64,000 bases of DNA, taken from NCBI GenBank assembly GCA_023397475.1, contig JAEWUD010000016.1, positions 1 to 64,000 on the forward strand. The letters are read 5' to 3'. The position numbers and the translations under genes are program-made. This document shows, one piece after another, positions 1 to 8,576 of this stretch. Below the pieces are notes generated by a model. That model had not been told where the DNA came from, did not search any database, and was given only the letters and a program-made list of their open reading frames with translations. Every line of letters starts with the position of its first letter. The stretch's first letter is position 1. The DNA is from Bacillota bacterium. GTDB lineage: Bacteria > Bacillota > Clostridia > Saccharofermentanales > Saccharofermentanaceae.

Positions 1-1023
1 CGGAAGAGCGTGTGAAAGAATTTCGGCGCGCAAAGAGTGTTTCGCGGCGGCATCCGAGATCTCCCGAAAAACATTTTCACCGACTTTGCTGACAGGATAT
101 CGAATATCGATCCATAACTCACCCGAGCTTGCATCGATTCTCAGAATACCTGCATTCAACGTAAGATTTCCGGCGGCATCAGAACGGAGATCTTGCGAAA
201 GGAATTCGCCTGTCGTATCAAAACCAATGAACTCCTTGAAAAAAGTGAGAAGCCGGTTCGAGGCAAGAATATCCTCAGGTAATTGAGAGATCATCCGCGC
301 GATGGCATTCTCGCCCACATGCGGGGTTGAGGCGTGCGCCGGATCGCCCAAGACTTCGTAAGTGGTACCCGACAGTGGAAGTGTGACACGACAGGCAGCG
401 GGAACCATATTCGGTCTCTCTCCAGCAGCTACATGAATCGAAGAGGATCCGGGACCGGAAACACGTATGTGAAGGATACCCTTCTCCGCAAAGATGACAG
501 GGAAGGAGGCATCGGGCGTAAAACCGTGCCGAGGGAATTCCTCCGTCTCCTTATATCTCTCCATGCAAAGAGAACCGCTCTCTTCGTCCAAGCCCAGAAT
601 CAGTCGGATTCTTCCGCATGGTGTGAATCCGCTCTCCTTCAATCGCTTCATCGCGAAAAGCGCTGCGACGGCCGGACCCTTGTCATCGACCACACCACGA
701 CCGATCAAAAGGCCATTCTCGCGCCGAAGATGAAATGGGTCCGCACTCCATCCTTCGCCTGCCGGAACAACGTCGAGATGACAAAGAATGGCGGTAATCG
801 CACCGCTGTCGCCCCATTCGATATAGCCGACTTTATGATCGATCATCTCTGTATGAAATCCCATATCTTTGCCGATGCCGAGAAGATAATCCAATGCCCG
901 TACCGTCGCTTCTCCGAAAGGTGCGTCCGGTGTCGGATCAGACTTGACACTCGGTATGGCGATGATCTCGGAAAGCACTTGCAGAGCCGATTCTTTTGAC
1001 GCAAACATTTCTTCGTTGGACAT
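1..1023 (-). CDS. PepV/Sapep-like M20 metallodipeptidase, C-terminus cut by window edge
   Basis: Zinc-dependent M20-family dipeptidase of the PepV type, which hydrolyses dipeptides in the cytoplasm. The reading frame is open from an ATG at 1023 to the window edge and gives 341 residues. The family is usually about 470, so roughly the last quarter is missing. Visible metal-site motifs are CHLDVVPAG (His82, Asp84), GRGVVDDKGP (Asp114), GLDEESG (Glu147/148) and PDASFP (Asp171), in the order expected for PepV. The start is supported by AAGGAGA eight bases upstream. It is divergent from rpsB. A long plus-strand ORF over 334-999 is its shadow. Family assignment is firm; the exact substrate is inferred. 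Confidence 0.88.
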   Translation of the reverse strand, partial: MSNEEMFASKESALQVLSEIIAIPSVKSDPTPDAPFGEATVRALDYLLGIGKDMGFHTEMIDHKVGYIEWGDSGAITAILCHLDVVPAGEGWSADPFHLRRENGLLIGRGVVDDKGPAVAALFAMKRLKESGFTPCGRIRLILGLDEESGSLCMERYKETEEFPRHGFTPDASFPVIFAEKGILHIRVSGPGSSSIHVAAGERPNMVPAACRVTLPLSGTTYEVLGDPAHASTPHVGENAIARMISQLPEDILASNRLLTFFKEFIGFDTTGEFLSQDLRSDAAGNLTLNAGILRIDASSGELWIDIRYPVSKVGENVFREISDAAAKHSLRAEILSHALP

Positions 1024-1057
1024 AACACATTCTCCTTGAATAACGTATCTTTTCATC

Positions 1058-1063
1058 ATTGTA
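1058..1063 (-). promoter_or_regulatory. Putative extended -10 promoter of the PepV-like gene
   Basis: On the minus strand TACAAT is preceded by TGC, a TGn extended -10 element, about 35 bases before the ATG. No convincing -35 box was found. Confidence 0.4.
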
Positions 1064-1136
1064 GCATGAGATCTCCCGATAACGATGAATATAAGCGAAA
1101 AGCCCCAGAAATCCTGTCGCGAGAGGGAAGAATGAC

Positions 1137-1165
1137 TTGCGAATCTTTTTTTCTCGTGGTAATAT
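1137..1165 (+). promoter_or_regulatory. Promoter of rpsB-tsf
   Basis: TTGCGA at 1137-1142 and TAATAT at 1160-1165 are separated by 17 bases. The -10 is preceded by TGG (extended -10). It lies about 90 bases before the rpsB start, so the ATG-like start at 1137 of the longer open frame cannot be the translation start. Confidence 0.65.
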
Positions 1166-1171
1166 TCTAGA

Positions 1172-1253
1172 GGTTCATTTATCACACGGGGGGGATTTCT
1201 CGTGTGCCGGAGGTCCGGTGTACACCCCGTGGAAGCAAACAGGAGGAAGATTT
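1172..1253 (+). promoter_or_regulatory. Structured 5' leader of rpsB
   Basis: The untranslated leader can fold. CACGGGG (1185-1191) pairs with CCCCGTG (1225-1231) and encloses a small CCGG-AGGT-CCGG hairpin. An AGGAGGA ribosome-binding site follows. Ribosomal protein leaders are often autoregulatory, so S2 binding here is a plausible inference but not shown. Confidence 0.4.
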
Positions 1254-2018
1254 ATGCCCGTAATTTCAATGAAGCAACTACTCGAAGCCGGTGTCCATTT
1301 CGGACATCAGACACGCAGATGGAATCCCAAAATGGCGGAGTACATCTACACAGAGCGCAACAGCATTCACATTATCGATCTTCAGAAGACGGTTAGAAAG
1401 ATTGATGATGCGTATATGTTTGTTCGTCAGATCGCAATGGACGGAGGCTCGATCCTCTTTGTCGGCACGAAGAAGCAGGCACAGGATTCGATTGCCGAAG
1501 AAGCTCTCCGTTGCGGAATGTATTTCATCAACAATCGTTGGCTCGGCGGTACGCTTACCAATTTCACGACCATCAAGAAGAGAATCGCTCGCCTGAACGA
1601 ACTGCAGAAGATGGCGCAGGACGGATCCTTTGATCTTCGTCCGAAGAAGGAAGTTGCCAAGCTGAAGCTCGAGATGGAGAAGCTTGAGAAGAACCTGGGC
1701 GGTATTCAGACTATGAAGCATATGCCGGCCGCTCTTTTCATCGTAGATACACGCAAGGAACACCTCGCTGTTCAGGAAGCCAGAAGACTGGGTATCCCGA
1801 TCGTTGCGATTGTCGACACGAACTGTGATCCGGAAGAGGTTGATTACGTAATTCCCGGTAACGATGACGCGATTCGTGCGGTGAAGCTGATTGCCGGCCG
1901 CATGGCGGACGCCGTTATCGAGGCTCGTCAAGGCGAGCAGCTCGATGCACCGGTTGCGGTACAGGAGCCCACTGAGGTTGTCGAAGAGTCCATTGAGACG
2001 ATTGCAGCTGAAGCGTAA
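1254..2018 (+). CDS. rpsB: 30S ribosomal protein S2
   Basis: Protein S2 of the small ribosomal subunit, 254 residues, the normal length for the family. Family hallmarks include the N-terminal LLEAGVHFGHQTRRWNPKM segment, the NNRWLGGTLTNF segment in the middle, and IVDTNCDP near the C-terminus. The open frame extends upstream to 1137, but that part overlaps the promoter and leader. ATG 1254 has AGGAGGA seven bases upstream and begins the conserved MPVISM sequence. It is the first gene of a two-gene operon with tsf, the arrangement found in most bacteria. Confidence 0.98.
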   Translation: MPVISMKQLLEAGVHFGHQTRRWNPKMAEYIYTERNSIHIIDLQKTVRKIDDAYMFVRQIAMDGGSILFVGTKKQAQDSIAEEALRCGMYFINNRWLGGTLTNFTTIKKRIARLNELQKMAQDGSFDLRPKKEVAKLKLEMEKLEKNLGGIQTMKHMPAALFIVDTRKEHLAVQEARRLGIPIVAIVDTNCDPEEVDYVIPGNDDAIRAVKLIAGRMADAVIEARQGEQLDAPVAVQEPTEVVEESIETIAAEA

Positions 2019-2082
2019 TTGACGATAAACAAGCAAGATTCGATACCGCCCTTTTTTAGGCGGCAATGAGGAGGAATTATAT

Positions 2083-2733
2083 ATGGCAGAGATTTCAGCC
2101 GCACAGGTTAAGGAATTACGTGAGCTTACCGGATCCGGAATCATGGATTGCAAGAAGGCTCTTCAGGAGAGCAACGGAGACCTCGACAAGGCAGTCATCT
2201 GGCTGCGTGAGAAGGGTATCGCTTCTGCCGCCAAGAAGGCTGGCAGAATTGCCGCCGAGGGCATCGTGGATTCTTATATTCACGCAGGCGGTCGTATCGG
2301 CGTTCTCATTGAGGTTAACATTGAGACTGACTTTGCAGCGAAGAATGAGATGTTCAAGACCTTTGTCAAGGATGTCGCGATGCAGGTAGCTGCCGCCAAT
2401 CCGAAGTGGGTCTCCCGTGAGGATGTTCCCGCCGAGGCGATTGAGCAGGAGAAAGAAATTATCCGTAACAAGGCTCTCAATGAAGGCAAGCCGGAGAAGA
2501 TCCTGGACAAAATCGTCGAGGGTTCTATCGCTAAGTTCTTCAAGGAGAACTGCCTTCTTGAGCAGGAATTCGTCAAGGATGACTCCAAGACCATCGAGAT
2601 TCTCCAGAAGGAAATGACCGCTGCGATCGGAGAGAAGGTTGCGATTCGTCGTTTCACACGTTACGAGATGGGTGAAGGCATCGCCAAGAAGGAAGAGAAC
2701 TTCGCGGATGAGGTTATGAAGCAGATTAAGTAA
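2083..2733 (+). CDS. tsf: Elongation factor Ts
   Basis: Guanine nucleotide exchange factor for EF-Tu. The 216-residue protein carries the N-terminal UBA-like region with LRELTGSGIMDCKKAL and the core motif IEVNIETDFAAKNEMF, which corresponds to the Asp-Phe EF-Tu contact. It is shorter than the E. coli protein (about 283) and resembles the compact forms with a reduced core domain. ATG 2083 has GAGGAGG about ten bases upstream. It is cotranscribed with rpsB (64-base gap), and a terminator follows at 2759. Confidence 0.97.
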   Translation: MAEISAAQVKELRELTGSGIMDCKKALQESNGDLDKAVIWLREKGIASAAKKAGRIAAEGIVDSYIHAGGRIGVLIEVNIETDFAAKNEMFKTFVKDVAMQVAAANPKWVSREDVPAEAIEQEKEIIRNKALNEGKPEKILDKIVEGSIAKFFKENCLLEQEFVKDDSKTIEILQKEMTAAIGEKVAIRRFTRYEMGEGIAKKEENFADEVMKQIK

Positions 2734-2758
2734 TGCTTTTCCTTGCAGTAGAAGAGAA

Positions 2759-2793
2759 AGCTGTCATGAATTTTTCGTGACGGCTTTTTTTTC
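2759..2793 (+). terminator. Intrinsic terminator after tsf
   Basis: AGCTGTCATG pairs with CGTGACGGCT (including G-U pairs) and is followed by eight T residues. It closes the rpsB-tsf unit. Confidence 0.8.
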
Positions 2794-2851
2794 GGGGTCT
2801 GAACAGATAGAATATATGGGAAGTTGATCATCGGGTCACAGGAGGTGAAGA

Positions 2852-3559
2852 ATGAGCGAACCATACTATAAGAGAATTCTTCTCAAGATCAGCGGCGAAG
2901 CCCTTGCCGGAGAGAAGAAGGTCGGAATTGACGATGTTGTGCTTGGACGAATCAGCCAGACGATCAAGGATGTCAGTGATCTTGGCGTAGAGGTTGCCGT
3001 AGTCGTCGGCGGCGGTAACTTCTGGAGAGGCCGTACCAGCGAACATATGGATCGCGTTACCGCCGATCATATGGGAATGTTGGCAACGATGATGAACGCC
3101 TTGGCATTATCGGATGCGATGGAGCAAGCCGGAGCCGTGACAAGAGTCCTATCCGCTGTGGAGATCAAACAGATGGCAGAACCTTATATCCGCAAGCGTG
3201 CCGTCCGTCACCTTGAGAAAGGCAGAATTGTCATTTTCGCCTGCGGAACCGGAAATCCGTTTTTTTCGACAGATACGGGTGCGGCTTTGCGGGCGGCCGA
3301 GATCGAAGCGGACGTATTTATGAAGGCTACGATGGTAGACGGTGTCTATGACAAGGATCCGAATAAGTTCTCTGACGCAGTTCGTTATGAGACGGTATCG
3401 CATGATGAAGTCCTTCAGATGAATCTGCGCGTCATGGACGCTACAGCCGCAGCGCTGTGCCGGGACAACAAGACACAAATACTCGTGTTTTCTATGGAAG
3501 ATCCGGAGAATATTGTACGTATTATCAAGGGTGAACGTATCGGAACTCTTGTAAAATAA
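2852..3559 (+). CDS. pyrH: UMP kinase
   Basis: Bacterial uridylate kinase of the amino-acid-kinase fold, which converts UMP to UDP for pyrimidine nucleotide synthesis. Its 235 residues match the family length. Motifs seen are LLKISGEAL near the N-terminus (phosphate-binding Lys), VVVGGGNFWRG, the DHMGMLATMMNALAL segment and FACGTGNPFFSTDTGA. ATG 2852 follows AGGAGGTG at five bases. It starts a new run after the tsf terminator and is followed 26 bases later by frr, a typical pairing. Confidence 0.97.
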   Translation: MSEPYYKRILLKISGEALAGEKKVGIDDVVLGRISQTIKDVSDLGVEVAVVVGGGNFWRGRTSEHMDRVTADHMGMLATMMNALALSDAMEQAGAVTRVLSAVEIKQMAEPYIRKRAVRHLEKGRIVIFACGTGNPFFSTDTGAALRAAEIEADVFMKATMVDGVYDKDPNKFSDAVRYETVSHDEVLQMNLRVMDATAAALCRDNKTQILVFSMEDPENIVRIIKGERIGTLVK

Positions 3560-3585
3560 GTAAGAAGCAGAAAGGAAGTTCGAAT

Positions 3586-4152
3586 ATGCAGACGATTACC
3601 AGAGACACATATGCACACTATGAAGAGAAAATGACCAAGACGATCGAAAATCTCGGGGAGAATCTGAATTCGATTCGCGCCGGACGCGCGAACCCTCATG
3701 TACTCGATCGTATTTTTGTCGAGTATTATGGAGCCAAGACTCAGCTGAACGCCGTATGCAACATTCAAGTTCCCGAGCCGCGTATGATCACATTGACGCC
3801 CTGGGATCCGAAGATGCTTCGCGAGATTGAGAAAGCGATTCTTGCCTCTGATCTGGGGATCAATCCGTCGAATGACGGTAAGATCATCCGTCTGTCTTTT
3901 CCGATTCTTTCCACTGAACGACGTAAGGAACTTGTTAAGAATGTCAAGAACTATGAAGAAGAGGCAAAGGTTGCTATTCGTAACATTCGCCGTGATGCCA
4001 TCGAGAAATTCCGTGGATTCCACAAGAAAAAAGAATTGACGGATGACGACATGGCGGATTTTGAAGTCAAGATCCAGAAGATTACCGACGCCTTCATTGC
4101 GGAGACTGAGAAGCATGCCGCGGAGAAAGAGAAGGAGCTCATGGAGATCTAG
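3586..4152 (+). CDS. frr: Ribosome recycling factor
   Basis: RRF works with EF-G to split post-termination ribosomes. The 188-residue protein is close to the usual 185. It shows the hallmarks NSIRAGRANPHVLDRI, PWDPKMLREIEKAI, IRLSFPILSTERRKEL and the C-terminal helix with IRNIRRDA. The start has AAAGGAAG upstream. It sits between pyrH and uppS, as in most Bacillota. Confidence 0.97.
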   Translation: MQTITRDTYAHYEEKMTKTIENLGENLNSIRAGRANPHVLDRIFVEYYGAKTQLNAVCNIQVPEPRMITLTPWDPKMLREIEKAILASDLGINPSNDGKIIRLSFPILSTERRKELVKNVKNYEEEAKVAIRNIRRDAIEKFRGFHKKKELTDDDMADFEVKIQKITDAFIAETEKHAAEKEKELMEI

Positions 4153-4223
4153 TCTCCTTAAGGTCTCATCGAAAAGGTTGCACCTTTGATTTCGGCTCGA
4201 TTCAGAGGTTCTCGAAAAACAAA

Positions 4224-5057
4224 TTGTGCGATGAGAAGAAAGATGATGTGAATCACATGCCGGAGAAGAAGAATGGTCATCTCCTGACGAAGCTGTTCGG
4301 CGTCGGAAGGAAGAGCGTTGAAGGGGCACATGATCCGAGCGAAGAGAATCTCAAGATTCCGACGCATCTGGCTGTCATCATGGACGGCAATGGACGTTGG
4401 GCCCAGAAACGCAATCTTCCGAGATCTGCCGGTCATCGTGCCGGCGCGGAGAATCTTAAAGAACTCTGCCGGAACTGTGGCTATTATGGCATTCGTTATG
4501 TGACGGTCTACGCGTTCTCCACCGAGAATTGGGCTCGACCGGACGATGAAGTCCATATGTTGATGGATCTTTTTGTCGAGTTTTTCGACCGATACGATCC
4601 GGAACTCGAGAAAGAGGGTATACGTGTTCGCTTTTCCGGGGACATCGCGGCTTTGCCGGCGAGAATTCAAGAAGTCGTTCGACGCGCAGAACAGAATTCT
4701 TTGCATCGGAAACGTATGGATTTGATTATCGCAATGAACTATGGCGGTCGTCGGGAGATCACGCAGGCATGCCAGCGTATTGTGTCGGATGTGCTCGCGA
4801 AGAACCTTTCTCCGGAAGCGATTACGGAAGAGGAGATTGGGAAGCGACTCTATTTGCCGGAGATTCCGGATCCGGATCTTCTGATTCGTCCGAGCGGGGA
4901 GGAGCGTCTGTCCAACTTTCTCCTTTGGCAAACGGCATATTCGGAATTCTGGTTCTCTGATACACTTTGGCCGGATTTCGGATTTGAAGATCTGACGGCG
5001 GCGTTACGGGCATATACCGCCCGTGACCGGCGATTTGGCGGACTATCACAGAAATGA
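4224..5057 (+). CDS. uppS: Undecaprenyl diphosphate synthase (cis-prenyltransferase)
   Basis: Adds isopentenyl units to farnesyl diphosphate to make the C55 lipid carrier precursor for peptidoglycan and other wall polymers. The catalytic AVIMDGNGRWA motif, the STENW segment, and the C-terminal DLLIRPSGE, LSNFLLWQ and LWPDF signatures are all present. The start is uncertain. TTG 4224 gives 277 residues with AGAGG 15 bases upstream, while ATG 4257 gives 266 with only a weak purine-rich site. Family proteins are about 245-255, so both starts leave a variable N-terminal extension. cdsA follows. Confidence 0.95.
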   Translation: MCDEKKDDVNHMPEKKNGHLLTKLFGVGRKSVEGAHDPSEENLKIPTHLAVIMDGNGRWAQKRNLPRSAGHRAGAENLKELCRNCGYYGIRYVTVYAFSTENWARPDDEVHMLMDLFVEFFDRYDPELEKEGIRVRFSGDIAALPARIQEVVRRAEQNSLHRKRMDLIIAMNYGGRREITQACQRIVSDVLAKNLSPEAITEEEIGKRLYLPEIPDPDLLIRPSGEERLSNFLLWQTAYSEFWFSDTLWPDFGFEDLTAALRAYTARDRRFGGLSQK

Positions 5058-5124
5058 CTGCTTACGCAGTTGCCGCAGCCTTGCGAAATATGCTCCTACG
5101 AAAGGAGGAAGAGGATGCCTTCCT

Positions 5125-5997
5125 TTGTATCCTCAGCCTTATACGATGAAACAGAGAGTTATCACCGGTATTGTCTTTTCGGTCGTAATCCTGGCCTTCT
5201 TTATTCCGGGTTACTTCTTCCCGTATTTTCTCTGCGCGCTGTGGACAATCGTTGCCCTGATATCAACGCATGAGATGCTTGAATGCGTTCGCGCCAAAGA
5301 CATGAGACCCGGTCGCGTTATGGCATATGTGGGTGCAGGTCTTTCACTGATTCCGGTAATTGCGAGGTTTTTTACCGATTCGCCGCTTTTGGCATTTGGT
5401 TTATACTCGTTGGCGATTTTTATCTCTGCCATGCACGCGGTAATTTTTCAGGCTCTCGTACATCCGGGCGAGCATGCATTTGCGGACGGAATTGCTACCT
5501 CCGGTATTGTGCTCTATGTTTCTTTTCCTCTGGCTTGTGCGAATATCACCTCGTTGTTTCTCGACAACGGCTGGTATTTCGTTGCGATCGGTCTTCTGAC
5601 CCCTTGGGTATCGGATGTTTTCGCGTATTTTACGGGATCGTTTATCGGGAAACATAAGATTGTACCTCATATCAGCCCCAAAAAGACCTGGGAAGGATGT
5701 ATCGGAGGAACGATCGGAAGCGCTGTATGTATGCTGCTTTTCTTCTGGCTGTTCATGGGGCGCGCGACCGAGACGCGTCTGAATCTTCCGATGCTTCTGA
5801 TTTTCGGATTTGTATACGGCTTTGTACTCTCCGTCGTCTCGCAGTTCGGTGACTGGATGGCATCTGCGATCAAGCGCTGGGCCGGGATCAAAGATTTCGG
5901 GAAATTGCTTCCCGGACACGGTGGTATTCTCGATCGATTTGACAGCGCGTTCTTCTCTTTGCCCGCGGCTTTTGCGATCGCTATGCTCTTTCGATGA
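5125..5997 (+). CDS. cdsA: Phosphatidate cytidylyltransferase
   Basis: Polytopic membrane enzyme that makes CDP-diacylglycerol from phosphatidate and CTP for phospholipid synthesis. It has about eight hydrophobic segments. The family signature runs from VSDVFAYFTGSFIGKHK through SPKKTWEG and ends with GGILDRFDSA. The start is unclear. The strong AAAGGAGG at 5101-5108 is followed by an ATG at 5115 that is in a different frame. In the cdsA frame the choices are TTG 5125, ten bases after GAGG (290 residues), or ATG 5146, which has no nearby ribosome-binding site (283 residues). TTG 5125 is preferred because of the spacing. Confidence 0.93.
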   Translation: MYPQPYTMKQRVITGIVFSVVILAFFIPGYFFPYFLCALWTIVALISTHEMLECVRAKDMRPGRVMAYVGAGLSLIPVIARFFTDSPLLAFGLYSLAIFISAMHAVIFQALVHPGEHAFADGIATSGIVLYVSFPLACANITSLFLDNGWYFVAIGLLTPWVSDVFAYFTGSFIGKHKIVPHISPKKTWEGCIGGTIGSAVCMLLFFWLFMGRATETRLNLPMLLIFGFVYGFVLSVVSQFGDWMASAIKRWAGIKDFGKLLPGHGGILDRFDSAFFSLPAAFAIAMLFR

Positions 5998-6006
5998 GGT
6001 AAGTAG

Positions 6007-7176
6007 ATGAGAAATATTTCACTCTTGGGATCAACCGGATCGATCGGATGTCAAACGCTTGAAGTCATCCGGCGTTGTCCCGGCGATTTTGTCGTGAGTG
6101 CGCTTTCGTGCGGATCGAATGTCGATCTGATCATTCGACAGGCGAAGGAATTCCACCCGCAATTGATCAGTGTCGCTTCCGAACGTGATGCGATTCTTGT
6201 TCGCGAGGCTCTTACGGGACTTCCGATCGAGGTATTGAGCGGCAACGATGGGAATATTGCTTGTGCGACCATTGCCGACGCAGATATGGTTGTAGCGGCC
6301 ATGGTGGGCGTCTGTGGTCTGGCCCCTGTGCTTGCCGCAATCGATGCGGGTAAGGATATCGCACTCGCGAATAAAGAGACTCTTGTCGCCGGCGGATCCG
6401 TCGTTATGCCGCGAGTCCGGGAAAAGGGCGTGATGCTTCTTCCGGTTGACAGCGAGCATTCAGCGATCTGGCAGTGCCTGTGGGGGCAACCGGAGGCGAG
6501 TCTCGAACGGATTCTAATTACGGCTTCCGGCGGCCCGTTTCGCGGATGGTCACGTGAACAATTGTCGAATGTGACTGTAGAACAGGCACTCTCTCATCCG
6601 ACATGGAAGATGGGGGGCAAGATCACCATCGATTCGGCTACGATGATGAACAAGGGGTTGGAAGTCATAGAAGCCGCTTGGTTATTTGATGTATCTGTGG
6701 ATCAGGTAACTGTCGTCGTTCATCCGCAAAGCATCATTCACTCGATGATTCGGCTTTGCGACGGATCTGTACTCGCGCAAATGGGTAAGCCGAATATGAT
6801 GCTTCCGATTGAGATTGCTCTCTGTTATCCCGAGCGAGGACCTCTGTTATGCGATCCGTTTGATCCGTTTGATATGTCGGATCTGCATTTTGAACCCTGT
6901 GATGTCGCGACATTTCCTTGTCTGGATTACGCGATACACGCTGGTAGGAGGGGAGGTTCTCTGCCTGTCGTCATGAACGCGGCTAATGAGATTGCCGTCG
7001 CCTCCTTTTTGCGCGGAGAGATTGCTTTTATAGGAATCGACCGTTGTGTCAACGCTTGTATGGAGGCGGAAGAGAAGCGCGGAACCTCAATTCCACATTC
7101 ATTGGATGATATTCTTAGTCTTGATCGTGACACGCGCCGAATCGCGACGGATTTCCTTGCGAACCTTCGAACCTGA
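6007..7176 (+). CDS. dxr: 1-deoxy-D-xylulose 5-phosphate reductoisomerase
   Basis: NADPH-dependent second enzyme of the MEP pathway, converting DXP to MEP for isoprenoid precursors. The 389 residues match the family. Motifs are the N-terminal nucleotide-binding LLGSTGSIGCQT, the ALANKETLVAGG segment, PVDSEHSAIWQ (metal and substrate site) and HPTWKMGGKITIDSATMMNKGLEV read in short pieces along the middle. It is ten bases downstream of cdsA. With ispG two genes later, it shows that this organism makes isoprenoids by the MEP route and can feed UppS. Confidence 0.97.
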   Translation: MRNISLLGSTGSIGCQTLEVIRRCPGDFVVSALSCGSNVDLIIRQAKEFHPQLISVASERDAILVREALTGLPIEVLSGNDGNIACATIADADMVVAAMVGVCGLAPVLAAIDAGKDIALANKETLVAGGSVVMPRVREKGVMLLPVDSEHSAIWQCLWGQPEASLERILITASGGPFRGWSREQLSNVTVEQALSHPTWKMGGKITIDSATMMNKGLEVIEAAWLFDVSVDQVTVVVHPQSIIHSMIRLCDGSVLAQMGKPNMMLPIEIALCYPERGPLLCDPFDPFDMSDLHFEPCDVATFPCLDYAIHAGRRGGSLPVVMNAANEIAVASFLRGEIAFIGIDRCVNACMEAEEKRGTSIPHSLDDILSLDRDTRRIATDFLANLRT

Positions 7177-7182
7177 TTTTTA

Positions 7183-7214
7183 TTGCCTACCGCAACCTGT
7201 CTTTCTGGTATAAA
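7183..7214 (+). promoter_or_regulatory. Putative promoter before rseP
   Basis: TATAAA at 7209-7214 preceded by TGG (extended -10). TTGCCT at 7183-7188 is a poorly spaced -35 candidate (20 bases). It lies in the 89-base gap between dxr and rseP. Confidence 0.4.
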
Positions 7215-7265
7215 CTAGAAGGAAGCGTACGTTTTCGCGCGTAAAATTATGGTCAGGAGATTAGG

Positions 7266-8576
7266 ATGAATATTTGGAGTATTATTATCGGCCTATTCGG
7301 CCTCGGAATACTGGCGGCCGTTCATGAGATCGGCCATTTTCTCGTTGCGAAGTGGCTCGGGATCAAGATTGAAGAACTCTCAATCTTTGTCGGACCTTCC
7401 TTGATTCATTGGAATCGCAAAGGAGTCGATTATCACATTCGACTGATTCCCTTCGGGGCGTATGTTCGATTTTTTGGACTGGAGACGGATGACGATGGGA
7501 AGCTCATGCCGGAGTCGTATCTCAATCAGCCGCGTTGGAAACGACTGCTTGTATCGGTTGCCGGTCCGTTAACGAATGTTATATTTGGTATTCTTATTTT
7601 TACGGTTACCTTCTCGATCTTTGGTTTTTATTCAACGAAACTCGATAACTTTAACGCGACGGATCAGATTGCGAAGACAATCGCGCAGCCGGGTGACCGC
7701 GTCGAAGCGATTAACGGTGAACCCATCTATACAGATCTGGACATGAGTTTTTATCTGTCTCAGATGATGAATGACGAGAGTGTGTCTTTGCGTTTGGTAT
7801 CGCAGAGTACGGGAGAGGCCTATGATGTATCCCTTGTCCCGGAAATTAAGCCGAAGACGCTTCTCGGGGTATCCGTCCTTACGAAGACCGAAACAGAGAT
7901 CGGATGGGAAGTCTTGTCTGTGGATCCCGAACAGAATAATGGATCTCCGGTCATCCAACTGGGGGATCGAATCATCACCGTGAACGGGGCTCCGCTGTTT
8001 GACGAGATGTATCGAAATGTCATGGAAGAGAACGGGGATAAGACACTGACCATTGTCCTTCTTCGCGACGGCGTGGAGACGGAGGTTCAGATGGAGCCGA
8101 TCATTCGGATGGTATCGAACTATCGCGGTATCTATACAGCGCGAGGGAATGATGTCGGAGATCTCCTGAAACAGGCATTTCTGTATCCGGTTTCTATTAT
8201 TCGAGTATCTGTCCTCGCTTTACAGGATATGTTCAAGGGTGAGGTTCAAGTACAGGATGTGCTCTCCGGACCGGTCGGCATGGTCATGCTTGTCAATTCG
8301 GTCGTCGAGACACCGCAGGTCGACAATTCAATTAAGGTTGAACAGTTATTGCAGATGGCCGGACTCATCTCTGTCGGACTTGCCTTCTCCAATATGCTGC
8401 CGTTACCCGGGCTTGACGGCAATGCACTGGTTCTCGTCACGGTAGAAATGATACGAGGAAGAAAAATTTCCGAGAAGACGGAGAGGACCATCAATGTCGT
8501 CGGATTTGTTGTACTGATCGCTCTCGTTATTCTGGCATTGACTTCCGATATCCTTCGGATCAAGGAGGGTTTCTGA
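7266..8576 (+). CDS. rseP: RIP site-2 metalloprotease (RseP/RasP type)
   Basis: Intramembrane zinc protease that cleaves membrane-bound anti-sigma factors and leftover signal peptides. The HEIGH zinc motif is at residues 20-24 in the first membrane helix. A PDZ-like region follows in the middle (GDRVEAINGEPI and GDRIITVNGAPL, perhaps two copies). The third metal ligand motif NMLPLPGLDGNAL is near the C-terminus. The 436 residues fit this family. ATG 7266 has AGGAGATTAGG just upstream. The stop overlaps the ispG start by one base (TGATG), suggesting translational coupling. Confidence 0.95.
   Translation: MNIWSIIIGLFGLGILAAVHEIGHFLVAKWLGIKIEELSIFVGPSLIHWNRKGVDYHIRLIPFGAYVRFFGLETDDDGKLMPESYLNQPRWKRLLVSVAGPLTNVIFGILIFTVTFSIFGFYSTKLDNFNATDQIAKTIAQPGDRVEAINGEPIYTDLDMSFYLSQMMNDESVSLRLVSQSTGEAYDVSLVPEIKPKTLLGVSVLTKTETEIGWEVLSVDPEQNNGSPVIQLGDRIITVNGAPLFDEMYRNVMEENGDKTLTIVLLRDGVETEVQMEPIIRMVSNYRGIYTARGNDVGDLLKQAFLYPVSIIRVSVLALQDMFKGEVQVQDVLSGPVGMVMLVNSVVETPQVDNSIKVEQLLQMAGLISVGLAFSNMLPLPGLDGNALVLVTVEMIRGRKISEKTERTINVVGFVVLIALVILALTSDILRIKEGF

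Noticed and set aside
334..999. 221-residue plus-strand ORF
   Set aside because: Antisense shadow of the PepV-like gene, whose minus-strand frame is open through the edge and has all metal-site motifs.
1137..1253. Upstream extension of rpsB to 1137
   Set aside because: It overlaps the promoter and leader, and S2 begins at MPVISM.
1278..2153. 291-residue minus-strand ORF over rpsB
   Set aside because: No recognisable protein features; rpsB is certain on the other strand.
3415..4329. 304-residue minus-strand ORF over pyrH and frr
   Set aside because: Shadow of two conserved genes, with composition rich in Arg, Ser and Leu typical of antisense frames.
5115..5273. Short ORF after the strong RBS before cdsA as a real gene
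   Set aside because: It overlaps cdsA in another frame with no recognisable features; kept only as a start-site oddity.
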